Shown here piece after piece: positions 24,198 through 38,141 of a stretch of 64,000 nucleotides of DNA; position 1 is the first letter of the stretch, and each line of letters starts with the position of its first letter. Under the pieces are notes generated by a model that was not told where the DNA came from, did not search any database, and was given only the letters and a program-made list of their open reading frames with translations. This DNA comes from Pisaster brevispinus (Eukaryota; Echinodermata; Asteroidea; Forcipulatida; Asteriidae). Made by a program: the position numbers and the translations under genes. The stretch is from NCBI GenBank assembly GCA_023634235.1, contig JAMKCF010000001.1:15200258-15264257 (forward strand), given 5' to 3'.

Positions 24198-25403
24198 GAA
24201 CAGACGAAAAATGCTGCCAAACTTTGTAGCAGAGGTCCAAAAACAGAAATATTACAACTGGATCCATGGTGAACGCGAACAGCAGACTACGGTGATTATT
24301 ATCAAGTGTGCATGTGAACCGAATACTCCAGCCACTGTAAAGCAGAATTAAGCTACTCTAAAAAAACCCTTTGAATTTCCCGGGAAAGAATTCTTTTGTG
24401 CTTGAAGAGTCTGCACTGTGTATGTTTACAATTCTAGGTCTCACAAGCTGCATTTAAATAACTTTGTATACTGAATACATAAGATATTCATTAATGGGCA
24501 GAAATTAAAATGACCTAGTCGATGTGCACACACGATTGGATGAAATGATTATAGGGCGGGCCTTGTGTCGTTCAGTGTCTTCCTATTGGATGGTGCTCGT
24601 GGTACGGTTTAACACGCACAACGAACCGTCGAAACGAAAGAACACTACTGAGATGTCCACCTGCTTTAGGGATTTTGTATGGCTTTGACTAAATGACAAA
24701 AACTTCAACCGAAAAAGAACGACATTGGTTTGTTTCTAATCAAACACCGAGACCCACGTCCCCTTTGATCGACGTGACCATGCCTGCCAAAGGCGCTCTA
24801 GGCCCTCTGAGTATGCCCTTCAGACACGGTGATTAACATGGCAAGCTTTATTTCAAAATCACCTTTTTTGTCTACAATAATGTTGATATGTTTCATCCAT
24901 GAACTTGTCTAGTGTTTTTTGTTTTGTTTTTTTACTTTAAAAAAAATCATTATTTTGTCATGGTTTAATTTTCAACTGTCGGATTGAATTGATGCTAATC
25001 CCCGCTCAGGTATATTATAAATATGTACTGTGTATGGAAAAAAACATTACTCGTGAACCAAAAAGTGTGCAACTTTTTTGGAGTTGATTTTAACGATGTT
25101 GTAGTCTGACAAGGGTCTGGTTAAAACAAAACAAGATTTAAGAGCGCCATCTGGCGGCAGGTTAAAACAGTTCAAAATACAGTTTTAATAGAAGCCTTTT
25201 GCAGAGTTTTTATAAATGTTCAACATGGGCTCCACATACTTCACAAAAATGAATAAGTTTGTGACCTTGTCTTGACCTTTTAACCTGTCTAAACTGGAAG
25301 TTCTGTAAAACGCTTAAAAAAACATTATTTAATAGCTGTTCATTCTGTTTTCACAATAACAAACAGCACAGCTCACGATCACTCCAGTCAGCTTTACTTG
25401 AAT
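24198..25403. other. Fragment of 2-kb repeat and degenerate cassette
   Basis: 24,620-24,900 resembles part of the 13.0-15.1 kb repeat (CTGAGATGTCCACCTGCTTYA, AATCAAACACCGAGAC). 24,975-25,320 resembles 63,255-63,360 (CTCGTGAACCAAAAAG). No gene. Confidence 0.5.
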
Positions 25404-25895
25404 CCGAACACCTCGAATTTGTTATCAAACAAATTCTTTTGTCTATTTTTTTTTTTAATACTTCTTCTTATCCCCCGCGATTGTCCGCTAACAAAGTTGC
25501 ACTTCCCAGTCTCCCACAACCTTTAAACTTCACACATAGTTAGATATGTATAAGTAGAAGACACCGCCTTAGTGATGTCATGATGACGTCATCAGTTGTC
25601 GAGTTACGTGAAATCAAAGTTTAATATTTGAAAAAATCATAACTCGAAAACTACACAATAAATTTTTACAATCTATACATTATCAGATAGGCCTGGTATG
25701 ACTCTAAAAACGCTACACTGAACGCGACCTCATTTGACCTTGACTTCCGGTTCAAACCGGAAGTTGAATATTTAAAAAATTCATATCTCAAAAACTACTG
25801 ATCATTTCATCACAATTTTTACATCAGATTGTAGGTCTGTGATCCTGCCGTAACTTTTGCACAGAAATGATACCAATATGACCTTAACCTCTAGT
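25404..25895. repeat. Cassette with boundary hairpin 4
   Basis: CCGAACACC, a perfect 9-bp stem GAATTTGTT/AACAAATTC (25415-25423/25428-25436), TCTATT, then the same modules as 20.17-20.66 kb, including a perfect palindrome following TGACCTTGA near 25,737. Confidence 0.65.
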
Positions 25896-28861
25896 CTTTA
25901 ATGGGCGTTACAGCCAACGTTATTATTAACGAGCATTTAATCTTTGTAAATAGAAAAGCGCTGTAGCCGACTGTTCCGCACCATGAATCATAAGGTTCAA
26001 AGTCCAAGAAGCCTGTGTGTATATGCCTTTTAATTTTTCAATCTTTGAAAAGTCGTATCAAATCAAGGATACGAGGCCCTGGGTCGCTTTTTGCGGGATT
26101 ATTCAAAGATAGTGTAGTTCTTCGATTTTATATGGATGACTCGCCCTGTGACTGTTACCGGATCGTTTTAGTCGATAAGAGACTTCCACGTAAACACAAA
26201 ATGTGGGCATTTTTGTTGGCCAACTAAGACACACTTTCCAATCCACATAAACTTGAAACATCACATACAGTTACCTATTTTTGAGTAGATGACGTCATGG
26301 TGACGCTACCAGGTGTCAAATACAAGCACTTTGATCATTAAATATTTAACTCTGAAAAATCCCTATCTTTGAAAAATCCCTATCAAAACAAGGATAAAAG
26401 GCTCTAGGCTACTTTTCGTGGGATTATACAAAGGTAATAATAAATAATAAATTGCCTCTTTATTATTTAGTGGGTCGTGACATTAACTGACCTCTTTTCC
26501 ACTGCAATTTAGACTTCAATGATGATGTACTTGTGTACATACTTTATTATTTCACTCCACTGCACTTTCCTACCAATGTTCAACCCTTCGTACGTAATTT
26601 AAATTAGCATTTATATGACCGCCAAACGTCTGTAGCGCCCGCTAGGGTTTATTTTCGAAACGATAGTTCAACTTCACTTTGTTTCCCCTTATTATTTTTT
26701 TTACAACCATCTGGTGAGAGTATAATGCTTCCCATGTTATCACATCGTGTAGCTGTCCAAGTTATTCTTACCGGTTTACAAGGATACAACAAAAGAAGTG
26801 TTTAAAGACGACGGTGGCGTGGACATTAAATGGCACTCGCCAGAAGTGTAGTCGTTGAAAAATTCGTTAACATATCCGGTTCACAAAACAATATCTAATC
26901 CCTTTGAATAAATGTCTTTCTGTTAAGAACACTATGATATTTTAAAATCCTTGTGTGTCCGTCTGCAACGATTAAAACGTTGTTATCTATTGACAAAATT
27001 GCACTTGCATATTAACTCTTTATTTGAATGAGAGGACAAATATCACGACAAATCATAAAGTCTCATTAAAATTGTTTATTTCTTTGTTATCTATATGCTA
27101 TACATATCATTTAAACTACTTTATATGAACTATTAAACATAATTACACTGCTCATTTCAATGTGGTAATTTTCCGAAAGCAAGTAATCAGCTTTGCAAAC
27201 AAGGAAAGTTCACTCCTTGGGTTTAAAAACAAGAAATTATAAAATAAAACTTAGTTTATAATACACGAATATGTTGTAATGGATGTCCCCTGAGGAAGAG
27301 TGTTATTTGAACATCATAAAACAAAGGAAGGTTGATATTGTCAGTAATTTCATACATACAGTGAGTATGTACTTGTCAACATGTCCTGCCTTCAATTGAA
27401 ATATTGCTAAAGAATGTGTAATACTACAGCTTTATATAATACATGTTATTGTACTTTACACATTCATGCTACACAGACAGACCCACATATATCAAAACAA
27501 TGTTCACTCATCTATAGGTAGTAGAAGGTGTTATGTTGGCTTTGCACTTGGCCCATCAAGGTTTTTGTATAAAAAGCATAAGTAAATCTTGTGTGGTTGG
27601 TGACAATATCCGATACCATCAAACTATCCATTAACCAATGTAATATTAATTTGTAATCACTAAGAGGTCTAGTGCACAAGACACAGCTTTTGATGTTAAA
27701 GTCATCCGGGTAAGGGTCAAATCCCAATCACATAACCTCTGTCATTGAGCAAGACTTAATTATAGCTGTATCTGTATTTGCTTGGTTTCTCTTCCAATGC
27801 TTTTGTCTTGGTTCAAAAACATTAAGAAAATAATCAAAGGATAAAAAGTCCATACACAACTCCTACAAATAATACTTTTACAATTTCGAGGTAGTCACAA
27901 AAAAATACAGTAAGCAATTTATTAGAGAAAAATAAAAGCACATGCAAACAAAGTGACATACATGTAACAAACAACTTCAAGAACTATTTGTACATTGACT
28001 TTGTATAAATCTTTCAGATGGTTTGACATACCATCTTAATCAGACAATTCAGGTAGATTTGACTAACATTTTTGTTTTTATGTCCCTGTTTTGTTGGGTC
28101 TGTTACCGTCCACCTTTATGGTATTTTTGCACCCTGAAATATAGTCAAGACTGAACCCAAGTTGTGACACTGTGAAAGCACAGTACTGGTGAAACACCAG
28201 TCTTATTAATCAGACTGTGCAGCTAGTCATTATTGTCAGGAATCTTGAGCCTGCTTTTAACCAACTCTGAACTAAAGACTAAGTACTCTACATGTACTGC
28301 TCATTTACAAAGACAAGTAACCACTCTACCTCCAAATACATTATACATACATGTATACGTTTAGGTTTTTGTGAATTTGTGAAGCTACTGAAGGCAAATA
28401 TTTAAATTATCAAGAAATCACTACAAATGAAGCTATTTGGTGCAGTGCGTGTGACTGCGTACAGTTTCAAAAGGTGTAGAGATGAAAAAGTATTCCTCCA
28501 AGTAAACAAACAACTGTGTATAAAGAATACCAAATGTTATGATGAAATACAGGGTAAGCAATGTAACTGATGACCTACAACTAGTACAGCTTTTTGAATG
28601 CACATCTTAATTTTGTGTTATTTCTGTTAATGTGTCACCCCTGGGACACAACTTAAGGCTTTAAACCATACATTTTCAATACTAATAGTCGGGCTATTCT
28701 GGATTTTTAATGTAACCAGCTTTTCATTTTTTGATCTGAAACCAGAATAAGCCAATGACATAACAGACGTGTACAGACCAGGTATTTATGTACAGTTGTA
28801 CATGATAAAGTGGGTTTTTTGTGGGAAGTAAATGGAAATGTAGCAGAAACTCTTAACTTAC
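25896..28861. other. AT-rich intergenic or intronic sequence
   Basis: Cassette remnants persist to about 26.4 kb. Beyond that I see no domain-bearing frame. The 27.5-27.7 kb minus-strand frame has no recognisable content. Confidence 0.45.
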
Positions 28862-28933
28862 TATCTGTTTGCAGATCTTTCTTGGTTACATCTAGCTTTG
28901 ACTGAAGTTTTCTGTCCATCAAAGGGTTTTTAT
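28862..28933 (-). CDS. Isolated 72-nt exon of an unidentified gene
   Basis: Minus-strand exon with acceptor TTATTTCAAG and donor GTAAGT, 24 codons, phase-neutral, encoding a hydrophilic helix-like segment (NPLMDRKLQSKLDVTKKDLQ). The strong splice sites around a charged open segment suggest a real exon of a host gene with large introns. The gene is not recognised, and no partner exon was found nearby. Confidence 0.4.
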
Positions 28934-29394
28934 CTTGAAATAAATAAAATGAGAACAACATTTTCAGAAACAAAAAGCATGTAAGAAGTGTATATTAAAT
29001 ATCCAAAATTTAATATTGCACTTTATTCCAGAATGCAATAAGCTAAATGGGGCTGAGCAGTGCAGTATTGGAATATATTGCACTGATGTGGACCAACCAG
29101 CAGCGAGAATTCAAGATGGGAAGAGTATGAAACACTGTTATCAGTGTGACCATTAAAATCATAACAATCTTGTAAAGCACACATTACAATTTATTTACAG
29201 TGAACACTGACCACCTTTGTTGAAAATTAAGCAATGAATGGCCAACTCTCCAAGGCATAATGCCCACCAAATATTGTATGCATTACAAATTACATGTACT
29301 CATTATGTTTTGGGGGTAAAATAGTCAATATGTACTAACTGAAAGCAATATGGAACATCACAACAGCTCATTGTATTGATAACATCTTCATAAA

Positions 29395-29980
29395 ATGTTC
29401 ATTGGTCCTGAAGAGTGCTTGACACTGAATCTTCTTTTGTTTATCACACTGTACAATGATGACATCTTTAAAGAAAGACTATAGTCCTGAAGAATGAGAG
29501 TGCGTAAGACTGAATCATCCATTGTTTATCACACTGTATAATGATGACATCTTTAAAGAAAGACTATAGTCCTGAAGAATGAGAGTGCGTAAGACTGAAT
29601 CATCCATTGTTTATCACATTTGTATGACTACATCTTCCAAGGATGACCACCAGTTCCCGAGTGGTTTTTAAAACACCAAATCATCTATTGTATACAACAT
29701 GAAGATAATGACAACAATAATCCATGGCAAAGAGGTAGATCTTTAGTCCAGAAGAGTGCTTAACAGTGATCCATCCATTGTTTATCACAATTGTATGATG
29801 ACATCTTGCAAGGCAGAATATTGGTCCCAAAAAGTGTTTTACACTCAATCATCCATTATTGAACACATAGATGACATCTTCAAGTTAGATCATTCATCCC
29901 GAAGGGTGCTTAACACACAAACAACTATTATTGGTTACATTTCTATGATGACAACATCAACAACCAGGAAGATTGTTACA
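29395..29980. repeat. Imperfect tandem repeat of about 95-100 bp
   Basis: About six units, with ATGATGACATCTT, CCTGAAGARTG and AATCATCCATTGTTTATCAC recurring. Two central units are almost identical and the outer ones diverged. The plus-strand frame through it is incidental. Confidence 0.7.
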
Positions 29981-31125
29981 TTTGAAGAAGATATCTTTAC
30001 AAACATACATGTAATGTTATTACCAAACATCTAGAATATTTGTATGTGAAATCAATGGATATTTGATAAAACATCTATCTAATAATATGAAACTATGGCA
30101 CCATATAAACCCCATCCAGTTTGGCTTCAAAGATTTCATGACAGAGATAACAAAAACATAATCATTTAACACATTTTTCTTTTCTTTTCAAGGTACTTAA
30201 ATCACAGAAAACTAAGTACAGCATTCTGCTACTATTTCACAACTAACTTTAATAAACATTTTTTTTAATGCCCTGTACAGTGTTTCAAATTTTTTTGTGG
30301 AACAACTGAAAGCCAATTCAGTGTAATGCTTCAGGAAATACCACCAATGGCATGATAAGCAGGTTTGAATTGCTCCTTATTTGAAACAACATTCTGATGT
30401 CTCAGCCACAAGCTCAGTATTCAGTGCTTTAACTATAAGCATTCTGACCCTCATGCTGATGATTCAGGCATTTTAACAGTTGAGTACATACATTATGTGC
30501 AAAGTATTTAGCCATTCAGAGTAGCTGCTATGAGTAGTTAGCATTCAATAGCACATACTTCAGGCATCAATCAATGAGTCTGATGGGTCAATTATTACAT
30601 GTAGCATTCAGCCATGAACACCACCATGTTCAAACCCACATTCTGATGACTCATTACAAAAACCTGGGTCCAATGTGTCTACAGTACTTTGTCGTGACAA
30701 TGCACAATAATGCACCTAAAGAAAGTAACATGTAACATACTTGTTTACCTTTTTGTAATCAATTTTGCACTAATGATGTGCTAGTGATTTAAAAAATTTT
30801 TGCTGAAAAAATGAAAATCAGTATTGATAAAAAAAGAGACAGAAAACAGTATGTTTGAAGTCACATGCAACTTTACAAAACTTGTATATATTCACAACAG
30901 GAGCGAACTATTCAAATAATGTTTTATCATTATAGAAATGTACAGTATTTTGAATCTTAATCTTACTCACAAAGTAATAACTATAATGTTTAATAACACA
31001 TACAAAATTGTTAATGAGCTACATGTGTTTGTATCTCATGTTGTTTTCAACCCAACACCATTCTTGCTTATTAATCAATTGGTGAACTTCAAAGAAGTGT
31101 TAAAATGTGGTAACCATGAAAAAGT

Positions 31126-31162
<37 letters not shown>

Positions 31163-32321
31163 TGCAGTAACTGAGAAATGTGAACTGAAAATCAGAAGAT
31201 TGAAAAAAACTAAACACTAATTAACATTCTCATGACAGTCTTTAGCACTACGTCCTGTCTTGCATACGAATCAGTCTTTTTTTTCAGAGCAGGTTGAGAA
31301 GAACAATAATAAAGACCCCTTTAATTGTACATGTACAAACATCATTAAGAATAATCTTGATGGAATAATCCATGAATTCCCACGCATTAACAGGTACATA
31401 TTTACCAGACATGTACGAAAAATGTGCACACAACATGTCTCTCAACAAATCAAACTGCAGTGTGTTTACAATTTTGAAATGTGATTCTTACAACAGATTT
31501 GTGAGAACAAACTTTCATGTATTACAGTGTAAGTGCCTAGCAACTTAAAACACCAACACTATCTATAAAAAGTACATGTACATGTACATGTAGCTGGGAT
31601 GGTGGGACAGGACATTTTACATACTGTTTTCAAATACAACATATTTTCATGAGTTAAACCACAACTTTGATACATATGAAATGGTTTGATGTAAAAAATG
31701 CTACAGAGTTAATGAGTGGAGCTTCATGAACCAGTCCATTGAATTATGCAGCTATCACATTCCATGGTTACACTACAGATCCTTCAAGAGGATCAGTGGC
31801 ATAACCAGACATTACTGTTTATGTTGGGGGGGGGGCAGTACAAGACTTGGGCTTGGGAGGTGAGGCTAATCAATGTATCAGACTAATCAATTGTGCATTT
31901 TTGTTTATCTCATACGCAAGGGAGGGTAAGGGTTCTAAGTAGGGAAGGGGGATCTCACTTCCTCTTGGGACATCATTGAAGAACATCCAAAGCACACATG
32001 TACCACAAAATGTAATTTTTACTTTTGGAATAGTGTAAAACTATACTTCTAAAACATGGTCATTATCAGAATGCAATAGCCTTTAGCTATTTTGACATTT
32101 GCTACTACATTTACTACATAATACATTTATAAATCAAATATGGTCTACATCTTTTGAAGGTTTTATGAGTTGCCACTGCCAAAACTGTCAGTTAAAAAAA
32201 TGTTTTTTATTAAAGCACTTTTGCACAACAAAGTATTTCAAAAACCATACAAGTTCTAACTTAATTTGCATATAAAAGAGTACTTTACGGGTGATATACA
32301 TCCACTTCTGCATATTTTGCA
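29981..32321. other. AT-rich, no gene seen; 30-nt A tract
   Basis: A pure A run at 31128-31157 could be a retroposed tail, but no identifiable body precedes it. A G-tract lies near 31,825. The right part presumably holds the 3' end of Helentron copy B, which I could not delimit. Confidence 0.5.
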
Positions 32322-35300
32322 TTACCATGTCTTCAAGTTTATTGTTATACCTTCGTGATAACTATAGTATGTTGGCCTAACTGTAGCAACAATATTATCT
32401 ATACCTCTGACATATACATGATCAATTAATGTGGCATTTTCTGTTGTTGCATCTGTTACATATTGTTTATATCCATGCTCTGTCATTAATTTCTCAATCT
32501 GTGAATGTTTATCATAAATGTTCTCATTAAAATCTCCCATTACTATACATCTCCTACTGACCTTGTGAATGTCATTAATCACTTTTAATAGATTGTCAAT
32601 GAAATCTTTTATCTTATAAGAAGGCGGTCGATAAATAACTACAACTACAATTGATACATGAGAAATTATATGGAATGCAACATATTCTAGATTCTGTGCT
32701 GTAAGGTTTAAACGACTGAAATGTAAATCTGTCTTGCCATACACAGCAACTCCACCATGACTTTGCTGATGTAGTGCCTTCATATTTTCATTGTATGACA
32801 AAGCTCGTATTTGGTGGAAGCTCCTGAAACCATTTAAATTAACATCAATCATCTAATCAGCCTTAATCCATGTTTCTGTCAGGCAAATGAAATCCGATTC
32901 CATCATTTCTCTTTGACATTTCAAATCTCTATAGTGAGGTAATAAACCTTGAATGTTATGCAGCATGATAGTAGTACCACTGTGAGTTTTGTCATTATTG
33001 ATAGTTTCCTCTATTCCACTCACTACAGGCATTGTTTTTAGAGCTTCTCCTACTGATTTATCACAATATATCAATTTCTCATCAAAACCTTCAATAACAA
33101 GTCCCTTTAGTGATGTCACACGACTCAAACTCACATATGCTTGACCTGCTGAAAATGTTCTTTCAAGACACACTACTGCTTTTCTTGTTGTCATACCTTG
33201 AACTTTATGTGCAGTGCATGCCCAGGCTAGTTTCAATGGAAATTGTTTGCGAATACATTTCTTTCCAATGTGTTCTTCCTGTACCTCAATTGCAATATAA
33301 TTAAGATCAAGTGGTGCTGCTGAGAGTCTTCTCAGTTTAGATCCCACATTCTTATTATCAAATGTTACATTGATAAACGTAGGTCCAGATTGGTCGGGTA
33401 ACATCTCTATGCCACTAACTGTGCCAAATGCCCCATTGACAAGTCCATCACAAACATCTACATTTTTTATCAACATAACTCTAGCACCAACTCCAATCAA
33501 TAACGAACGACACAAACTACATGAGCGTGTTGATTGCAAAGGTTTTTCTCTTTGTTTCAGTTTACCATTTCCATCTTTTTCATAGTCCTTAGCTTCGATA
33601 TAAACAGAATCTGCAAATTGTTTATGCATTCTTTGTAGGTTATATTTATCAACTTGTTTGTTTGTGGGATAAATATGCACAGCATCTTCGGTATCTTGTC
33701 CAGTCTCACAACCTTTAAGTATAGCTGTTTCTTCATCTGTCAACTTATCCTTTTTGGTTTTTACTCGCAATTTATTCAACACTTCTGTAAACTTCACATC
33801 ATCTCGCTGCCTCATGATTTCATTTAACTCCACTTTCTTAAAATTGTCATGCCATAAACTAGACTCTACTGCATTGTGATGCAATGATTTTCCTTTTACT
33901 GGAGGTAATTGATAAAAATCACCAACTGCTACAACACTTACATTACCAAAGGCACATTGACTTCTAGTCTGTTTAATTTGTCTTAATCTTCCATGAATAT
34001 AACAGAGCATTTTCTGATCAACCATAGAAATCTCATCAATAATCAATATTTGCAATGGATCAAATTTGTTACGCAGAGTGCTGATTTTCTCTTCACCTAG
34101 TGGCTTATATGGTAATGTCATATCAGTGCTAATGCTGAGAGCAGAATGTATTGTCAGGGCGTTGATATTAAATGATGCAACACCGGTTGGGGCTGTTAAG
34201 ATTACAGATACATCATCAGGATTATGACTCATTCTACCAAGTAAACGTACAGCTTCATTATATATACATTTAATTAGATGTGATTTGCCTGTGCCAGCTC
34301 CACCAGTAATGAACATGTGAAATGGTTCAGGATTTTTGCCATTTACTTTATCGAGACACCATTGTCTAATCTTATAGAATACTTGACTCTGTTTGACATT
34401 CAATGACCTCATTAAACATTGGGCTTCCTCTCTTGGGATTTTGGCTTTATTATATTCAATGTTATAACTCCTTTCATCTTTCTTATCAGATTGAAAATCT
34501 GGAATAGCACTTTCATCTTCATTCTCCTGCTCTACTGGACTCTTCTCATCTCTACATTCATCTCTTTGTGCTTCAGTCTCTGGACAGATCAATGCTCATG
34601 CATCTTCCTGAGGACCAAACTTTGCCAAATACTCTTCAGCATCATTCATAGACTCAATTTCTGCTTCAAATCTTTGTCGATTACTTTCTATAATGAACTT
34701 CACAGGAAAAATGTTAGACTTATGTAACTTTACACTTCCAGAATTGTAAAATTCTTCAAATGATTCAAATTGCGGAGGTTTCAAATGTTTATCAACACGA
34801 TGTGGTAAGAACAGTTGTAGAATACTATGGTAGTGTTTCTCAGGACTTTTTATTACACAAAACCTTGGATACTTAATAACTGCACCATTTGTTCTAGTAC
34901 GCTTCTGTATAAATCCTAAACCATTCTGTAATTTATACACATGTTGATATGTTCTACCACTGTGAATCTTTAATGCTTCTGTACTACACAAAACTCTATA
35001 ATCAGAGTAAAATGTGGCCAGACACATGATATCAAAGGCATCAGATTTAGGTCGTGCTTTATATCTATCCAACTTACTGGTCATCCACACATTATCATCG
35101 TCATCATCTGATTTATTTTGAATCAACCTCGGAGTCAAACTCATTCTGATAGGATTCTCTCCTAATGGTATAAATTCCACTTTCCTAGAGCCTTCTTTTA
35201 ACCTCAAATTACACACTCGGAAACATGCCTCTTGTGCTGATACTTCACTGTTCTGTAAGTATACTTGTCCAATTTGCTTCATACTTTGCTTTGCATCAAC

Positions 35301-36422
35301 ATTTCTTTTCAATGCTTCACTTTGTGCTTGACTAAGCAATAACCCCATTTCACGTTCAGCCTTATTCATATAAGATACAACGTATGCAACACATCCATAT
35401 ATATCTGTAATATACTGAATATCTAGATTAGCATTCCATGCTCGTGATAAGTCTGGATTATACTGGTTTACCCATACATCCTGGGGGTTACGTTTCAGGA
35501 CTATACTAACTTTCTTACTCATAAGTTTATTGGCATTCTCAAAATCTTCTTGGGTTATTCCGAGAGCTTTAAACATTTCTTTAACTGATTGGTAGTTATG
35601 TTCTTCATCAAGTACTGCTTCACGGACTGATTTTAACACTTCAGTGGCTCCTTTGAGATCGTCACCATCTTGTTCACTATCACTCATTTCCATATCACGA
35701 GGTTCTTTCTTACAATCGTCATCATCATTTGGTTGATGTCTAATTACAAGTGTTCTTTCTGAAGGAGGTTTGGGGAAATTGAATCTGCACTCTGTTCCCT
35801 TTTTCTTGCAACTTTTATAATGCCTTCTGCTATGCATTTGAACATTGGATATTATTTCATTTAATTCTTCATCTTCCTCCTTTGCTGGTAATTTACAAGA
35901 TACATATCTATCAATAAATTCAATAACCTTGTCATCATTATCATCACTTAGTTTAGGAGCATCTTCAATCCAGAACAAACAATGTGTATGGGGTGAACCT
36001 CTCATCTGAAACTCAACTCTGTAGAAGTAGTCTTTGACCTTTCCAATAGGATTAGCTTCTGACATGACCACCTCTTTTAAAAAAGTATGAAATCTTCTAT
36101 CAAATATTCTGGCTACAGTTACTGGATTACTCTTAAGTATCATACATTTCTCAAGCCAATCTAAAACAGCTAAAGTTCTAGAGTCTCCTTGTTGTTTCAG
36201 TATAGTATTTATGACTTCAGGCCATCTCATATCAGCAGCATAAAATGAACAGAACCATGTTGGTAAACCAAGCTGTCTTATCATTGCATATACATCCTTT
36301 TGTGTTGATTGCCAAAATGCAGGAGTTCCTCTTATTGGTTTCAAGAACTTGTATCCACTGTCTGATTTTAGCATGTTCTTCAATTTCTCCTTAATCACAT
36401 TCACTAACATTAGCAGGCACAC
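32322..36422 (-). pseudogene. Helentron copy B Rep-helicase-endonuclease polyprotein
   Basis: One continuous minus-strand frame of 1,367 codons broken only by TGA at 34596-34598 and TAG at 32853-32855. Order: Helitron-like N region (IRGTPAFW, AADMRWPE); HUH nuclease motif in GSPHTHCLFW (about 35,980-36,005) with Tyr motif AYVVSYMNK (about 35,370); Pif1-type SF1 helicase with Walker A GGAGTGKSHL (about 34,300), LIIDEISMVD and GDFYQLPPV; C-terminal endonuclease/exonuclease/phosphatase domain (LTETW, GDFNEN, IDHVYV, SYHEG). Rep nicks and rejoins single strands for rolling-circle transposition, and the helicase unwinds. A C-terminal endonuclease is the mark of Helentrons rather than canonical Helitrons. 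Both stops could come from C-to-T changes. Upstream coding continues at 36,458-37,426 in other frames. Confidence 0.88.
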
Positions 36423-36457
36423 AAATACATGGTCCGATTACTCCATTCTGACCACCT

Positions 36458-37426
36458 TTAGGAAGTTTCATAATTTTCATGAATGCAATGATGTTCTAGT
36501 GTATTCAACCTTTTCAATTCTTCTGGAATTTCTAGTAAACTTAAATTGTTTAGACTTGCTTCTGAAGGTATTAAATTCTTATACAACTTCCTGTGACATG
36601 TAAAACAAATCCATAAGCATGATCTTGATTCAGACAAATTACATTCTCCTGTATTGCATTGGTCATAACATTTATGTAAGTATCTTTCTGATATGTATTC
36701 CGAATATCGATATCTATCTCTATAACATTTCACTACTTGATTCTTATAGAGTAATTTTAAGCAAACGGCACATACACAAGATGGTCCACAACTCATTTTC
36801 CTCCGGAAATCGTTTATAATGTTGAAAATAAAATGTTTTCTTTCTTTAGACATAACTTTCGCTTTCCTCGAATTGTGTCTAACTTTCTGTTGGAAAACAG
36901 CATCTTCATTATACTTCCTTTTAGAACTGCTTAACACTTTCTTTTTATATAATGCATTCCCATGGTACTTTCTTTTCATTTGATTTTTAACTCCCTGCCT
37001 GTAGAGCGCATTCCCATGGTACTTTCTTTTTATACTATTTATAACTCCCTGCCTGTATAGCACATTCCCATGGTACTTTCTTTTTATACATTAGTATGGT
37101 ACTTTCTTTTAATACCATTTATCAATCTGTTTGTATAATGCATTACTCTGATACTTTCTTTTCATGTCATTAATCAAGCTTATTTTAAATTCCACATTTG
37201 TATGATATTTAAATTTCATTTCACTGATTCGTTTCATTCTGTACATTGGATTGTTGTTGTATCGAAATCTGTCTGCTCCTATTTTTTCCCTCCTGTGGCA
37301 ATCACTTAAATTGTATGTTTTTCTTCTTGAGTCTTTCACTTTTTCCTTATTTCTTTCATACACCTTTCTGCTTGCATTCTTTTTCTTTTCTCTAGAAACT
37401 GAACTGTCCTGATATTTAATTTTCAT
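36458..37426 (-). pseudogene. Helentron copy B, N-terminal region of Rep protein (KRKY repeats, Cys-rich domain)
   Basis: Frame from 37426 to 37109 and 37063 to 36458, with stops and a frame disturbance between them. Contains about seven short repeats of the form KRKYHGNALYRQGV, common in Helitron proteins, then a Cys-rich region (CGPSCVCAVC, CYDQCNTGEC, CFTCHRKL) and the PSEASLNNLSLLEIPEEL segment that precedes Rep in this family. At 36,423-36,465 two further frame changes separate it from the Rep frame. Between 37,427 and 37,620 a segment of about 40 bp (GGTATGACAATTCAATTTG) is duplicated. Confidence 0.75.
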
Positions 37427-37620
37427 TTTTTTTTTTTTGTTCTCACTACAAATTGAATTGTCATACCATATTTGTTCTTTTTCATTGCCGCACTTACATG
37501 TTTACGTTTCTTTTTCTTTGTTCTCACTACAAATTGAATTGTCATACCATATTTGTTCTTGCCTGTACTCTGTATTAACATTATATTTCATATTTTTATA
37601 ATATTTTTTACCAGTATTTA

Positions 37621-37806
37621 TTACTTCTGTATTGTTCTCATTATGTAATTCTTTTCTAGCATTCGTAACAAATTCACCTTTTGGGTTATCTTTGGCAGAG
37701 CGTTTCTTTCTTTTCCTTTCCTTTCCTTGTCCATCTTCCTTGTCATTGTCGCACTTACATGTTTACGTTTCTTTTTCTTTGATTCTTTCATTTTTTTATC
37801 CGTACC
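37621..37806 (-). pseudogene. Helentron copy B ORF1, 3' piece left of the Polinton
   Basis: Lys-rich C-terminal tail ending in TAA at 37621-37623. With the Polinton and one target-site copy discounted, it is in the same frame as the segment ending at 52,619 on the other side. Confidence 0.8.
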
Positions 37807-37812
37807 ATTGTC
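37807..37812. repeat. Polinton target-site duplication, left (ATTGTC)
   Basis: Identical to 52613-52618. Six-base duplications are diagnostic of Polinton integration. Confidence 0.95.
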
Positions 37813-38066
37813 AGTAGACGGATGCGTCTGTTCAGGACACACAAAGGAAATTAATCCGATTAGTAAATATTGATATGAGGTATATATATAATGAGGACAC
37901 ACAATGGAAGGGGTGGAACGATGGGTGAATAGATAATGAGGACACACAATGAAAGGAGGACATAAAACAAAATGGCGGAACGGGTGGGGAAAAAAACAAA
38001 ATGGCGGAAAGGAAAGGTGAAAGATGTAATGAGGACACACAATAGAAATGAACGAGGAGACATAAA
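37813..38066. repeat. Polinton left terminal inverted repeat
   Basis: The first 50 bp are identical to the right end. Beyond that, similarity continues with indels to about 38,066, including TAATGAGGACACACAA and two AAAATGGCGGAA boxes. The outer AGACGGATGCGTCT is itself nearly palindromic. Confidence 0.9.
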
Positions 38067-38141
38067 AAACCTGAAGATTTACAACGCGCGCCAATTTGAT
38101 TTTTAATAATCTAGTTAACGAAAACATATTGACTGAGCATC

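Noticed and set aside
27512..27727. Possible tRNA-derived SINE with a small ORF
   Set aside because: I could not identify A and B boxes or a repeated copy in the window.
37621..38127. Single 168-codon minus-strand gene across the Polinton left end
   Set aside because: Its upstream half is terminal inverted repeat and the real Helentron coding stops at the insertion point 37,812.
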